DNA from: DATMNI01 sp035570275
Lineage (GTDB): Bacteria; Acidobacteriota; Terriglobia; Bryobacterales; Bryobacteraceae
DNA length: 13,423 nt
NCBI GenBank assembly: GCA_035570275.1
Contig: DATMNI010000112.1
Location: 1 to 13,423 of the forward strand
Direction of reading: 5' to 3'
In this document: piece by piece, positions 5,969-12,707 of the stretch
Layout: each line of letters begins with the position of its first letter
Numbering within the stretch: position 1 is the stretch's first letter
Made by a program: the position numbers and the translations under genes
Notes under the pieces: model-generated
What the model was told of the DNA's origin: nothing
The model's input: the letters and a program-made list of their open reading frames with translations, nothing else
The model's database searches: none

Positions 5969-7230
5969 CGGGTTTCACCTGGCTTCACCGAACTAACGGG
6001 GGCGGGCGCCAGATCCGTGGTTTCGCTCGACACATCCAGCGCCACGTAGCCGCAGCCCACCGTCACCAGAAACATGGTTAATACGGGGCTGATGCCAAGG
6101 TTGTATTCGAAGACGCCTTCCACCATGGTCGCCAGGATTACGGCGATGGCTCCATGGAGCAGGAACCGCCGGTCGCTGCGCCCCGGCGGCAGCGCCAGGA
6201 GACCCCGCGCGAAATCGACCAGCATCTGAATCAGGATCCACATCATCACTAACATCGTGGGTATCCCGCGCTCGGCGGCATACTGAAGATAGATGTTGTG
6301 CAAATGGTGGTACCAGCCGGAGGGCAGCGGGCGCGGAATATCGGCCGGAATCCATTCGTCGAAATGCAGATTCGGACCCTCAGGCCCCAAGCCCAGCCAA
6401 GGGTGCGCTTCAATCATGTGGATACCGGTACGCCAGGTGACGATGCGGAATTGATTGGAGTCCACCCCTTTCGGACGGTAAATCGACGTGAAGCGCTCAC
6501 GGACCGCCGCGGGCGATGCCAGGAAAATGGCCAATACGGCGACCGGCGCCAGCAGCACCAATCCTCTTCGCCAAAACCAGACCAGGTAAAGGCCGGCCAC
6601 CGCCACCGCAATCCAAATGGCGCGCGTTTCCGCCAGCAGAATGGCGACGGCCATCAGGGCCGCACAACTCAACCATAGCCACAGGCGGCGGCGTGTTCCA
6701 GGAGCGAAAAGCAGGAACGAGGCGAGCATGATGAGCGCGAACATCTCTTCGGCGGAATAAGTGTTCCAATGGCTGGTGAAGCCGGTGATGCGTTCGCCCA
6801 CGTAATAGTCGTAAAAACTCCGGCCGACCAGATGCGCTTCCTGAACCTTGCGGGCAAATTGAACATAGCCTGCGATGGCCGCGATGGCGCCCGCTCCGGC
6901 CCAACAGAGGAACAGCCAGCGGACCATTTGCAGTTTACGCAACAGAGAAAAGACGACCAGTAGTTCCAGGAAGACAAAAAACTTGCGAACTTGAGGCAAG
7001 CCGCCCGCCACATCCCCGGAGAACGCGAGTGCGATCAAGGTACCCAGAAGGAACAAAGCCAGAGGCAGCCGGATGCGTGGCAGCCGCAACTGGGCGCCCG
7101 AGGCCAATAGCGCCGCGAAAGCCAGAGCCAGAAGAATCTGCGAGGGTGCAATGCCGAAGATTATCGAAACGGCGGAGGCGAACGTCAACCAGCGCGCGCA
7201 GCGCAACAGGACTGATTCCGGCGGGTTCAT
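5965..7230 (-). CDS. O-antigen ligase/polymerase-like membrane protein (Wzy/WaaL family)
   Basis: The product is a polytopic inner-membrane protein of 421 residues with about ten to twelve hydrophobic segments. WaaL/Wzy-type proteins join or polymerise lipid-linked surface polysaccharide on the periplasmic side. Family hallmarks are ETRAIWIAV (R203) at the start of a central helix, a large loop (about 245-315) between the later helices containing HPWLGLGPE (276-284), and HHLHNIYLQ (308-316), where H311 matches the conserved functional His. The C-terminal tail after about 400 is polar. ATG 7230 is chosen; a TTG at 7263 would add 11 residues and overlap an upstream direct repeat. Ligase and polymerase cannot be told apart by sequence alone. 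The downstream TfoX-like gene is coupled by GTGA. The nucleotide-sugar epimerase on the left may serve the same polysaccharide theme. Confidence 0.85.
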   Translation of the reverse strand: MNPPESVLLRCARWLTFASAVSIIFGIAPSQILLALAFAALLASGAQLRLPRIRLPLALFLLGTLIALAFSGDVAGGLPQVRKFFVFLELLVVFSLLRKLQMVRWLFLCWAGAGAIAAIAGYVQFARKVQEAHLVGRSFYDYYVGERITGFTSHWNTYSAEEMFALIMLASFLLFAPGTRRRLWLWLSCAALMAVAILLAETRAIWIAVAVAGLYLVWFWRRGLVLLAPVAVLAIFLASPAAVRERFTSIYRPKGVDSNQFRIVTWRTGIHMIEAHPWLGLGPEGPNLHFDEWIPADIPRPLPSGWYHHLHNIYLQYAAERGIPTMLVMMWILIQMLVDFARGLLALPPGRSDRRFLLHGAIAVILATMVEGVFEYNLGISPVLTMFLVTVGCGYVALDVSSETTDLAPAPVSSVKPGETR

Positions 7231-7252
7231 GTAATTTAGAAACTTCAGTATG

Positions 7253-7292
7253 CCAGAGTGCAAAGGACGTCCCTCAACCGAGTGCGAAGGAC
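7253..7292 (-). repeat. Direct repeat GAGTGCRAAGGAC, 24-bp period, upstream of the ligase gene
   Basis: GAGTGCAAAGGAC (7256-7268) and GAGTGCGAAGGAC (7280-7292) match at 12 of 13 positions and start exactly 24 bp apart, just over two helical turns. Both lie between the ligase start and an AT-rich palindrome CTTTATAAAG (7297-7306), which gives a weak TATAAA -10 on the - strand. The spacing suits a tandem operator bound on one DNA face, but no regulator is known. Confidence 0.45.
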
Positions 7293-7410
7293 TCCCCTTT
7301 ATAAAGACCCGTGAGCACGCCGAACCACTACAGCCAGAACCAGTACAGGCAGACCGCTACCGAAGGTTCTTGGCGAAGACCGGTGTACCTACTGGGACTT
7401 CTGAAGATGG

Positions 7411-7661
7411 TCAGCGTAGGAACCCGAGGCGCACCAGGTCGTCCGCGGTCCAGTTAGCCTGCCGCTCTATCATCGATTTCGGGGTTTTGATGGTGAACGT
7501 GTCGCCGCGGCCATGTGGGGCAACCGTCACACGGCGCCCTTGGCATGAGCATAACGCTGATGTGACCCGGTCTGGTGGACAAAATAAAAGCCGTCGCGGT
7601 TGAGGGCGGCGATGAGTTCCCGCGCGGTGACTGAACGGAGGCCCCGATAGTCGATGGCCAT
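7411..7661 (-). pseudogene. hicA: HicA-like mRNA interferase toxin, frameshifted
   Basis: From ATG 7661 the reading gives a HicA/YcfA-type start (LRSVTARELIAALNRDGF) and the motif TGSHQRYAHAKG, which contains the GSH catalytic-type histidine of these ribosome-independent mRNA interferases. At about 7532-7539 (- strand AAGGGCGCCGT) one base is missing; the frame then runs into a stop at 7529-7527 after 44 codons. In the shifted frame the rest of the toxin continues (RRVTVAPHGRGDTFTIK, then an end in DLVRLGFLR) to a stop at 7411-7413. The span is 251 nt, i.e. 83 codons plus two bases, as expected for one lost base in an otherwise 83-residue gene. It lies directly downstream of the hicB remnant, matching the hicB-hicA order of some loci. 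Sequencing error is possible but less likely, since hicB is also broken. Confidence 0.8.
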
Positions 7662-7665
7662 GGCT

Positions 7666-7693
7666 TAGACAGTGACGGCTAGACAGTGACGGC
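7666..7693. repeat. 14-bp perfect tandem duplication at the end of hicB
   Basis: TAGACAGTGACGGC occurs at 7666-7679 and again at 7680-7693. The copies sit exactly over the stop codon of the hicB remnant, just before the hicA start, so the duplication adds 14 bp to the gap between the two genes. Confidence 0.9.
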
Positions 7694-7889
7694 GATACGG
7701 GGTGTTTCCTTCGATACCTCGGCAACCTCAACCTCGTCCAGCGGGGCCTTCGGGAAGGGGCCGGCCTTCCTCAAGGGATTCCTGAACGATCATGTGGACC
7801 ACTTCGTTGATGTTCTTCAACGCCTCGTCCCTGGTACGTCCCGAAGTCGCGGCGCCGGCACTTTCGAGCGCGGGGCAATAGGCGTGCCA
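7679..7889 (-). pseudogene. hicB: HicB-like antitoxin remnant, 5'-truncated and frameshifted
   Basis: The reading WHAYCPALESAGAATSGRTR (from 7889), continuing with DEALKNINEVVHMIVQESLE and EEGRPLPEGP, is the N-terminal RNase-H-like part of a HicB antitoxin, which neutralises HicA and represses the operon. One extra base at about 7741-7745 (- strand GGCCCCGCTGG) shifts it into an early stop at 7730-7728. Removing that base restores LDEVEVAEVSKETPRIAVTV and a stop at 7681-7679. The 211-nt span is 70 codons plus one base, consistent with a single insertion. No in-frame start exists. The first 15-20 residues are missing, and their place is taken by a TGTGGGG-headed hairpin (7892-7913) that directly follows the kinase stop. 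The locus looks like a fossil left after a rearrangement. Confidence 0.75.
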
Positions 7890-7913
7890 CGCAGGATACC
7901 ATCCTGCCCCACA
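7882..7913 (-). repeat. Fourth copy of the TGTGGGG double-hairpin repeat
   Basis: On the - strand the head TGTGGGG (7913-7907) is followed by CAGGATGGTATCCTG (7906-7892), a 6-bp stem with a GGT loop. A weaker GCGT/ACGC hairpin with loop GGC (7892-7882) follows; it overlaps the first hicB codons and may be coincidental. Compared with the copy at 2121, the innermost stem pair is A-T instead of T-A, again keeping the pairing. It lies 7 nt after the kinase stop, so it could stabilise the 3' end of that transcript. Confidence 0.75.
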
Positions 7914-7920
7914 ATGCCCT

Positions 7921-9255
7921 TCACGCCGGCAGCCGCAGGCACGCGATGCAGCCTTGGCCGCCGGTCCGGTTTTCCAGCGATAGCGCGCCGCCGTGACCCT
8001 CCGCAATTTGCCGGCTCAGCACCAGGCCGATGCCGGAGCCGCCCGGCTTGGTGGTAAAGAACGGGACGAAGAGGTTGGCCGTGCTGGAAAGGCCGGGGCC
8101 ATCGTCTTTGATCCAGATCTCGATCAGGTTGCCATCGCGATGCCAGCCAACAGATACGCCGCCTTTGGTAACCAGCGACGCATCGGCGGCGTTGCGCAGC
8201 AGGTTGATCAGAACCTGCTCCAACTGGTCGGGGTCGCCCTGCACCGTGAGGTGCGGGCCGGGTTCGACATGAACCGGGAGGCGCGTCTCGAAGCTGACGG
8301 CGCGGCCCACGCAATCCGCCACGTCGAGCGGCTGAAGCTGCGGCCGCGGCAGCCTGGCGAGGCGCGCGTAGGCGCCGATGAAGCGGCTGAGGCTTTCGGA
8401 GCGCGACGAAATCACGTTGAGGCCGCGGCGCATGTCGTCACGCCAGTCATCGGGCAGCACCGGGCGCGCCAAAATGGATTCCAGACTGCCGGCGATGGAT
8501 TTAATCGGCGCCAGCGAATTGTTCAGCTCATGCCCCAGCACGCGCACGAGGCGCTGCCAGGCATGCAGTTCCTGCTCGCTGAGAGCCTGCGTGAGGTCGG
8601 AAATCACCACCAGTTCGAGCGGCAGGCCGTGCTCGCGGATGCGCGTGCGGCGAACGCCCCATCGGCCCGCGCCGCCGGGAAAGACGGTCTGGAGTGTGGT
8701 CTGCGAAGGCCCGCCGAGGCAGAGTTCCATTTGCAGATCGGCGGCGGTTTGGCCCAGCAGCCGCTCGGCCGGCGCCGCCAGAAGCCGTTCGCCGGCGCGG
8801 TTTACCAGGCGCAGCCGCTGATGCTCGTCGAAGGCGAAAATGGCCACGGCGATCTCGCGCATCACCGTGCGCAGCAACGTGGTGGCCTCCATCGCGCCCA
8901 GCCGTTGCTCGCGCAGCGTGCTGCCCAGCGTGTTGACCTCCCTCATGACTTCGCCCAAGGCGTCATCCGGCCGCGGCGACCGGCCCCGAACCGAAAAATC
9001 GCCCTCCCGCAGCGCGCCCAGCAGGTTGGAGAGCGTCTGCAAAGGAAAGACCACACGTTCGCGCACGGCCAATGCGAACCCCAGCCAGGCGGCGGCGATC
9101 ACCACCGTGAGGGTCCACTGCACCTTAGCCTGACCATCTCCCGACCACAGCATAAAGAGCGCGCAGGCCGAACCCGGCAGGCCGGCCAGGAAGGCCAGCA
9201 GCACAACCCGGCCTTCGTGACTGAGCCGTGCCGGCTTTTGTGTCACGTGGATCAC
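7921..9255 (-). CDS. Membrane sensor histidine kinase (NtrY-like)
   Basis: The 444-residue kinase autophosphorylates and passes the phosphate to the response regulator encoded just upstream. Two membrane helices (about 17-38 and 46-64) enclose a very short outer loop, so it probably senses something in the membrane or cytoplasm. A HAMP-like linker follows (about 65-118), then a PAS-like domain (about 125-225). The H-box is LGHELNNSLAPIK with H242, the N-box NLLRNAADA with N355. The ATP lid is DDGPGL (384-389), the F-box FVPFFTTKP (396-404) and the G2 box GGSGIGL (405-411). All catalytic motifs are intact. The start is GTG 9255, overlapping the regulator's stop as GTGA (9252-9255). A repeat hairpin follows the stop. 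The signal is unknown; no target genes lie adjacent. Confidence 0.9.
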   Translation of the reverse strand: MIHVTQKPARLSHEGRVVLLAFLAGLPGSACALFMLWSGDGQAKVQWTLTVVIAAAWLGFALAVRERVVFPLQTLSNLLGALREGDFSVRGRSPRPDDALGEVMREVNTLGSTLREQRLGAMEATTLLRTVMREIAVAIFAFDEHQRLRLVNRAGERLLAAPAERLLGQTAADLQMELCLGGPSQTTLQTVFPGGAGRWGVRRTRIREHGLPLELVVISDLTQALSEQELHAWQRLVRVLGHELNNSLAPIKSIAGSLESILARPVLPDDWRDDMRRGLNVISSRSESLSRFIGAYARLARLPRPQLQPLDVADCVGRAVSFETRLPVHVEPGPHLTVQGDPDQLEQVLINLLRNAADASLVTKGGVSVGWHRDGNLIEIWIKDDGPGLSSTANLFVPFFTTKPGGSGIGLVLSRQIAEGHGGALSLENRTGGQGCIACLRLPA

Positions 9256-10619
9256 AAACCGTATCTCTGCAGACGGCGGTAAAGCGCGCTGCGGCTCAGC
9301 CCCAGGGCGCTGGCCGCATGGCTTACGTTGCCGTTGAAACGCGCCAGGGCCTTTTTGATCAGCAAAGCTTCCACGTCCTCCAGACTCATTTCCTCCAGGC
9401 GCGGCGGGCCTTCGCGGCCAGCGCGCAGCCCCAGATCGGCGGCGCGGATGGTGTCTGCCTGAGCCATCAGGACGGCGCGCTCCACGGCATGATCCAACTC
9501 GCGCACGTTGCCCGGCCAGGCGTGCGAAAGCAGAGCTTTGATGGCCCCTTCGTCAAACCCGTTGATGGGTTTGCGGTAGTGCTCGGCGTGCTGGCGCAGA
9601 AAGTGCGCCGACAGGATTGGGATATCTTCGCGCCGGTCGCGCAACGCCGGCAGGCGCAGTTCGATGGTGTTGAGCCGGAACAGCAGGTCCTGGCGGAATC
9701 TGCCTTCGGCGACGCCGGCGGCCAGATCGGCATTGGTGGCGGAGAAAACCCGGACATCCACGCGGCGGGTCTTGGACGAGCCGACCCGTTCGAACTCGCC
9801 GGTCTCCAGCGTGCGCAGCAGTTTGGACTGCAGGCCCTGGGAGATGTTGGCGATTTCGTCCAGGAACAAGGTGCCGCCATCGGCCATTTCGAAGCGGCCG
9901 ACGCGGTCGGTCTTGGCGTCGGTGAACGCACCCTTGACGTGGCCGAACAGTTCGCTTTCAAAGACGCCTTCGGCGAGGCCGCCGGTGTTCACCGTGACCA
10001 GCGGGCGCGTGGATCGCAGCGATACCGAGTGCAGTGTTTGCGCCACCAGCCCCTTGCCGGTGCCGTTTTCGCCGGTGATGAGCACGTTGGCGTCCGAGGG
10101 GCCCACGCGCGAGATGACGTCGAGCACCGGCCGCATCGCCATGGATTGCGCGATCAACTGGGGGAAGCGTTCGGCGCGCAGGGCCCGGTTTTCGGCTTCC
10201 AACCGCTGCCCTCTCCGAAGGGCGCGGCCGAGCTCGATCTGAGTCTTCAATATGGCCGAGAGGCGGGCGTTGTCCCACGGTTTCTGAATGAAGTCGCGCG
10301 CTCCGCGGCGCATGGCTTCGACCGCCAGTTCCACCGAGCCCCATGCCGTCATCACAATCACCGGCAGCGTGGTATCCAGCGTCTGAATGCGATTGAGCAG
10401 TTCCAGCCCCTCCTGGCCGGAGGTGGTGTCCCGCGTGTAATTGAGGTCCATCAGCACGGCATCGAAGTCGCGCGATTCCACGGCGTCGATGGCGGCTGGC
10501 GGCGAGTTGACGGCTTCGGATTGGTAGCCTTCGCCCTTGATGAGGAAGCGGAGGGCTTCGAGGACGTCAGGCTGGTCGTCGGCGATCAGGATGCAGGGCG
10601 TGCGGGAGTCGGATTTCAT
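9252..10619 (-). CDS. Sigma-54-dependent response regulator (NtrC family)
   Basis: The 455-residue activator has three domains. The receiver (about 8-125) has D14/D15, phosphoacceptor D58 (LMDLN), T91 and K113, with an extra loop NYTRDTTSGQEG after D58. The AAA+ domain (about 150-385) has Walker A GENGTGKG (183-190), GAFTDA (230-235), Walker B GGTLFLDE (248-255), FRQDLLFRLN (308-317, arginine finger region) and WPGNVREL (368-375). The Fis-type helix-turn-helix is at about 428-453 (SHAASALGLSRSALYRRLQ). Phosphorylated, it should remodel sigma-54 RNA polymerase at enhancer-linked promoters. The sigma-54-contact loop is GAFTDA rather than GAFTGA, and Walker A ends in G rather than the usual E. 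ATG 10619 is chosen; a GTG at 10655 would add 12 residues and run through a possible promoter. It is coupled to the kinase downstream. Confidence 0.92.
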   Translation of the reverse strand: MKSDSRTPCILIADDQPDVLEALRFLIKGEGYQSEAVNSPPAAIDAVESRDFDAVLMDLNYTRDTTSGQEGLELLNRIQTLDTTLPVIVMTAWGSVELAVEAMRRGARDFIQKPWDNARLSAILKTQIELGRALRRGQRLEAENRALRAERFPQLIAQSMAMRPVLDVISRVGPSDANVLITGENGTGKGLVAQTLHSVSLRSTRPLVTVNTGGLAEGVFESELFGHVKGAFTDAKTDRVGRFEMADGGTLFLDEIANISQGLQSKLLRTLETGEFERVGSSKTRRVDVRVFSATNADLAAGVAEGRFRQDLLFRLNTIELRLPALRDRREDIPILSAHFLRQHAEHYRKPINGFDEGAIKALLSHAWPGNVRELDHAVERAVLMAQADTIRAADLGLRAGREGPPRLEEMSLEDVEALLIKKALARFNGNVSHAASALGLSRSALYRRLQRYGL

Positions 10620-10649
10620 CAGCGTGAATGGTACCGCATCAGGATAGCA

Positions 10650-10666
10650 TGGCACTTGCGGTGCCA
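10650..10666 (-). promoter_or_regulatory. Palindromic site matching the sigma-54 GG-N10-GC spacing
   Basis: TGGCACTTGCGGTGCCA is an inverted repeat with 6-bp arms. On the - strand it reads TGGCAC-CGCAA-GTGCC, with a full -24 block and the -12 GC exactly 10 nt after GG. Initiation would be near 10640, about 20 nt before the regulator's ATG. Because it is palindromic it matches in both directions, so it may equally be an operator. Confidence 0.35.
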
Positions 10667-10674
10667 GACCCTAT

Positions 10675-10690
10675 CTTGCTCTTGAGCAAG
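10675..10690. repeat. Inverted repeat CTTGCTC-TT-GAGCAAG
   Basis: Perfect 7-bp arms around TT lie in the intergenic space between the divergent regulator and beta-propeller genes. This could be a dimeric regulator site; there is no T-run to suggest a terminator. Confidence 0.5.
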
Positions 10691-10792
10691 TGTTTACTGC
10701 CACGACACGGTTCCTGAAGTGTCCGTTGATGGGACGAGTGGGACGGGTTTCGACCAGCGCGCGCCCGGTTGCGGAATCCGGCGAAACCCCCC

Positions 10793-10821
10793 TTGACCCT
10801 TGACACTGTCTGCAATATAAT
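10793..10821 (+). promoter_or_regulatory. Near-consensus sigma-70 promoter of the beta-propeller gene
   Basis: TTGACC (10793-10798) and TATAAT (10816-10821) are separated by 17 nt. A second TTGACA follows at 10800-10805 but is only 10 nt from the -10, so the first hexamer is the functional -35. Transcription should start near 10828, giving a leader of about 30 nt. Confidence 0.8.
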
Positions 10822-10841
10822 CCGCTGAGTTAACAATCCTT

Positions 10842-10848
10842 AAGGAGG
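10842..10848 (+). promoter_or_regulatory. Strong ribosome binding site AAGGAGG
   Basis: AAGGAGG lies 9 nt before the GTG at 10858. It fixes that non-ATG start, which is followed by a good signal peptide. Confidence 0.85.
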
Positions 10849-10857
10849 GATTACCTA

Positions 10858-12315
10858 GTGCGTCACTCAATAACCAACGCGCTGCTCAAATGGGCAAGCG
10901 TCTCTACGCTCACCTGCGCTTCCATGTGGGGGCAAGCCATCACCAATGGAGGGCTGCAATACTCACAAACGGTCGGAATGCCGAACTGGGGCAACAGCGG
11001 CGCTACCCAGGCGAACTACGATCTGTTTGCTTTCAACCCCAGGACCCGAGTCATGTATGTGGCAGACCGGCTGAACCATGCCATCAGCGCCATCGATACC
11101 CGCTCCAACGTGACGATCGGCTACATGGTGATGCCGAACAATTCCAGCCCGAACGGAGTTCTGGTTGCCCCCGACCTTCAAAAACTGGCGGTCACGGACG
11201 CCGGCAAGTCTCTGTGGGTGTGGGATCTGCGGCTTCCGGGTAACGCCCCCGTACAATACGTTCTCCCGAACGTCGGCGGCGGCACCGATGCGTTCGATTA
11301 CGATCTGTACAACAAGACGGTCTACCTGATCAACGGCACCGCGCCCTACTATATGAGCGGAGTCAACCTGGTGACCGGGGCCATCACCCAACTGCAGTTG
11401 CCGTGGAGCCCCGAGTTGACCCGGTTTAACACCGTCGATGGTCTGATCTACCAGGTGATTACCGATGGCGACAATAAGAACGCGGCAGCGGGGCTGATCG
11501 CTTACGATCCGGTTGCCAACAAAATCGTGTCTACCGTTCTGACGCCCAACTGCGTCCCACACGGGATCGATATCGACCCGGTCAGCAATGTCGCCCTGCT
11601 GGGCTGCGGCACCAACCAGGGACAGATCATGATAAACCTCCGGGACGGCACCATCATGAAGACCTTTTCGGATGTGACGGGAACCGACCTGCTGGTGTTC
11701 AACCCCAACAATCGCCGCTTCTATACGGGTTCCGCGGGGAACGTGGCTACCACCAGCGGCTGCTCTGCCGACAGTACGAAGGCGATTCCCGTTATAGGAA
11801 TCTTTGACGCTCTCATGTCGGGCGGCGTTCCCGTGCCGCGTCTGGCTGGAGTGGCGTGCGCCGGCCGCAATGCCAAGGTGGGCGTGGATCCGATCGAGAA
11901 CACGGTCTATGTGCCCACGCGGCAGTACCCGGCGGATCCGAACAGTGCTACGACCGGGCAGACGGGGGTATCGGTTTATATCGACCGCACTCCGCCCGCG
12001 CAGCCCCTCACGGCGAAGACGCAGGCTGTCTTGAAATCGCTTACGGGCAGCACGGCGCTGGCAACGGTGAATACGGCGATTGATGGCCGCGTGGTTCGGA
12101 TCGATGCATTTCCAACCGGTGTCAACGGCAAGACGGCGCTGCTGGTGTTTAGTACCAGCGTGGGTTACGAGTCGGTGGATTGCGCGGTGGATCCGGCAAC
12201 CAGCAAGGCCGTATGCGGCGGGGATTTGGTGGGTGATCCATTGGTCGGCAGCATGGTTTCTCTGGCGGTGGATGGCGTGGCGGTGGCTCGCGGCCCAGTG
12301 GCGGCAGCCCAGTAG
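10858..12315 (+). CDS. Secreted beta-propeller protein (YncE/NHL-like)
   Basis: The 485-residue product begins with a Sec signal peptide (about 1-27, ending ASMWGQA). The mature part is a run of roughly 45-residue repeats with the propeller pattern of a phrase such as VMYVADRLNHAISAIDTRSN, then LQKLAVTDAGKSLWVWDLR, then LLVFNPNNRRFYTGSAGN, then AKVGVDPIENTVYVPTRQYP. These resemble YncE/lactonase-type seven-bladed propellers, which mediate binding outside the cytoplasm. Six cysteines after the midpoint (TPNC, LLGCG, SGCS, VACAG, VDCAV, AVCGG) could form disulfides. No catalytic motif or cell-wall anchor is seen. The GTG start is supported by AAGGAGG and a near-consensus promoter, so expression is probably high. 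It is monocistronic and divergent from the regulator. Ligand and partner are unknown. Confidence 0.8.
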   Translation: MRHSITNALLKWASVSTLTCASMWGQAITNGGLQYSQTVGMPNWGNSGATQANYDLFAFNPRTRVMYVADRLNHAISAIDTRSNVTIGYMVMPNNSSPNGVLVAPDLQKLAVTDAGKSLWVWDLRLPGNAPVQYVLPNVGGGTDAFDYDLYNKTVYLINGTAPYYMSGVNLVTGAITQLQLPWSPELTRFNTVDGLIYQVITDGDNKNAAAGLIAYDPVANKIVSTVLTPNCVPHGIDIDPVSNVALLGCGTNQGQIMINLRDGTIMKTFSDVTGTDLLVFNPNNRRFYTGSAGNVATTSGCSADSTKAIPVIGIFDALMSGGVPVPRLAGVACAGRNAKVGVDPIENTVYVPTRQYPADPNSATTGQTGVSVYIDRTPPAQPLTAKTQAVLKSLTGSTALATVNTAIDGRVVRIDAFPTGVNGKTALLVFSTSVGYESVDCAVDPATSKAVCGGDLVGDPLVGSMVSLAVDGVAVARGPVAAAQ

Positions 12316-12369
12316 CGGAGGCCCAGCAGGGGGCGATCGATACTTCGGCCGCTCCCAGTCGAAATGGCC

Positions 12370-12398
12370 GGTGGGGCGGGTGCTTGGGGCCCGCCCCC
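12370..12398. repeat. GC-rich hairpin after the beta-propeller gene
   Basis: GGGGCGGG (12373-12380) pairs with CCCGCCCC (12390-12397) around a 9-nt loop. No T-run follows, so an intrinsic terminator is only possible. The preceding GGTGGGG resembles the TGTGGGG head of the other repeats, and it may be a distant relative. It also marks the point near which the GxxExxY remnant loses similarity. Confidence 0.45.
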
Positions 12399-12434
12399 GC
12401 TTATTGCTCGCAGGCGAAGGGATGCGCCCATACT

Positions 12435-12647
12435 GTCTTCGACGAACAGATCGGCGCGGAATCCGGTGTCGATGCGGTTCTCATAGATCACCGGAATCGG
12501 CCGCTCGCGCACTGTATGCAGACCTGGCGGCCCAGTTCCTACGCCAAGACCGTATTGGTAAATGGATACCAGCAAGCCCGGGCCAAGCGTTGTATGAATT
12601 CGGAAAGCGGCGTCGACCATTTCCGTGGCAATGGCATTCTCCGTCAT
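12435..12647 (-). pseudogene. GxxExxY-family protein remnant
   Basis: From ATG 12647 (GAGGG 6 nt upstream) the reading MTENAIATEMVDAAFRIHTT followed by LGPGLL is the clear N-terminus of a GxxExxY protein, a nuclease-fold family of about 125 residues and unknown role. The motif itself is damaged: GLLVSIY has V where the signature E should be. After IYQY the expected VLAYELGRR appears only in another frame and with TAG in place of the tyrosine codon. The original frame returns at GLHTVRERPIPVIYENRID and continues to GFRADLFVED, then similarity ends near 12435. Two compensating indels, an internal stop in the ancestral frame and a lost C-terminus together indicate a decayed gene, even though a longer chance frame stays open to 12165. 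It follows the GNAT gene by 60 nt on the same strand. Confidence 0.7.
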
Positions 12648-12707
12648 AGCAGCCCTCAGCACGTCGTCCAGGCGGCCGCCCGCTCGCGGCTTGTCGAGGG
12701 TGAGGCA

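Noticed and set aside
7728..8006. A 92-codon - strand frame as a full-length HicB
   Set aside because: Only its C-terminal half is HicB-like. Its N-terminal half is an out-of-frame reading of the kinase gene's 3' end, so it was called a truncated remnant.
7993..9282. + strand frame of 429 codons opposite the histidine kinase
   Set aside because: Arg/Gln/Ala-rich shadow; the kinase boxes are all on the - strand.
9228..10685. + strand frame of 485 codons opposite the response regulator
   Set aside because: The - strand carries complete receiver, AAA+ and HTH motifs; the + strand frame shows none.
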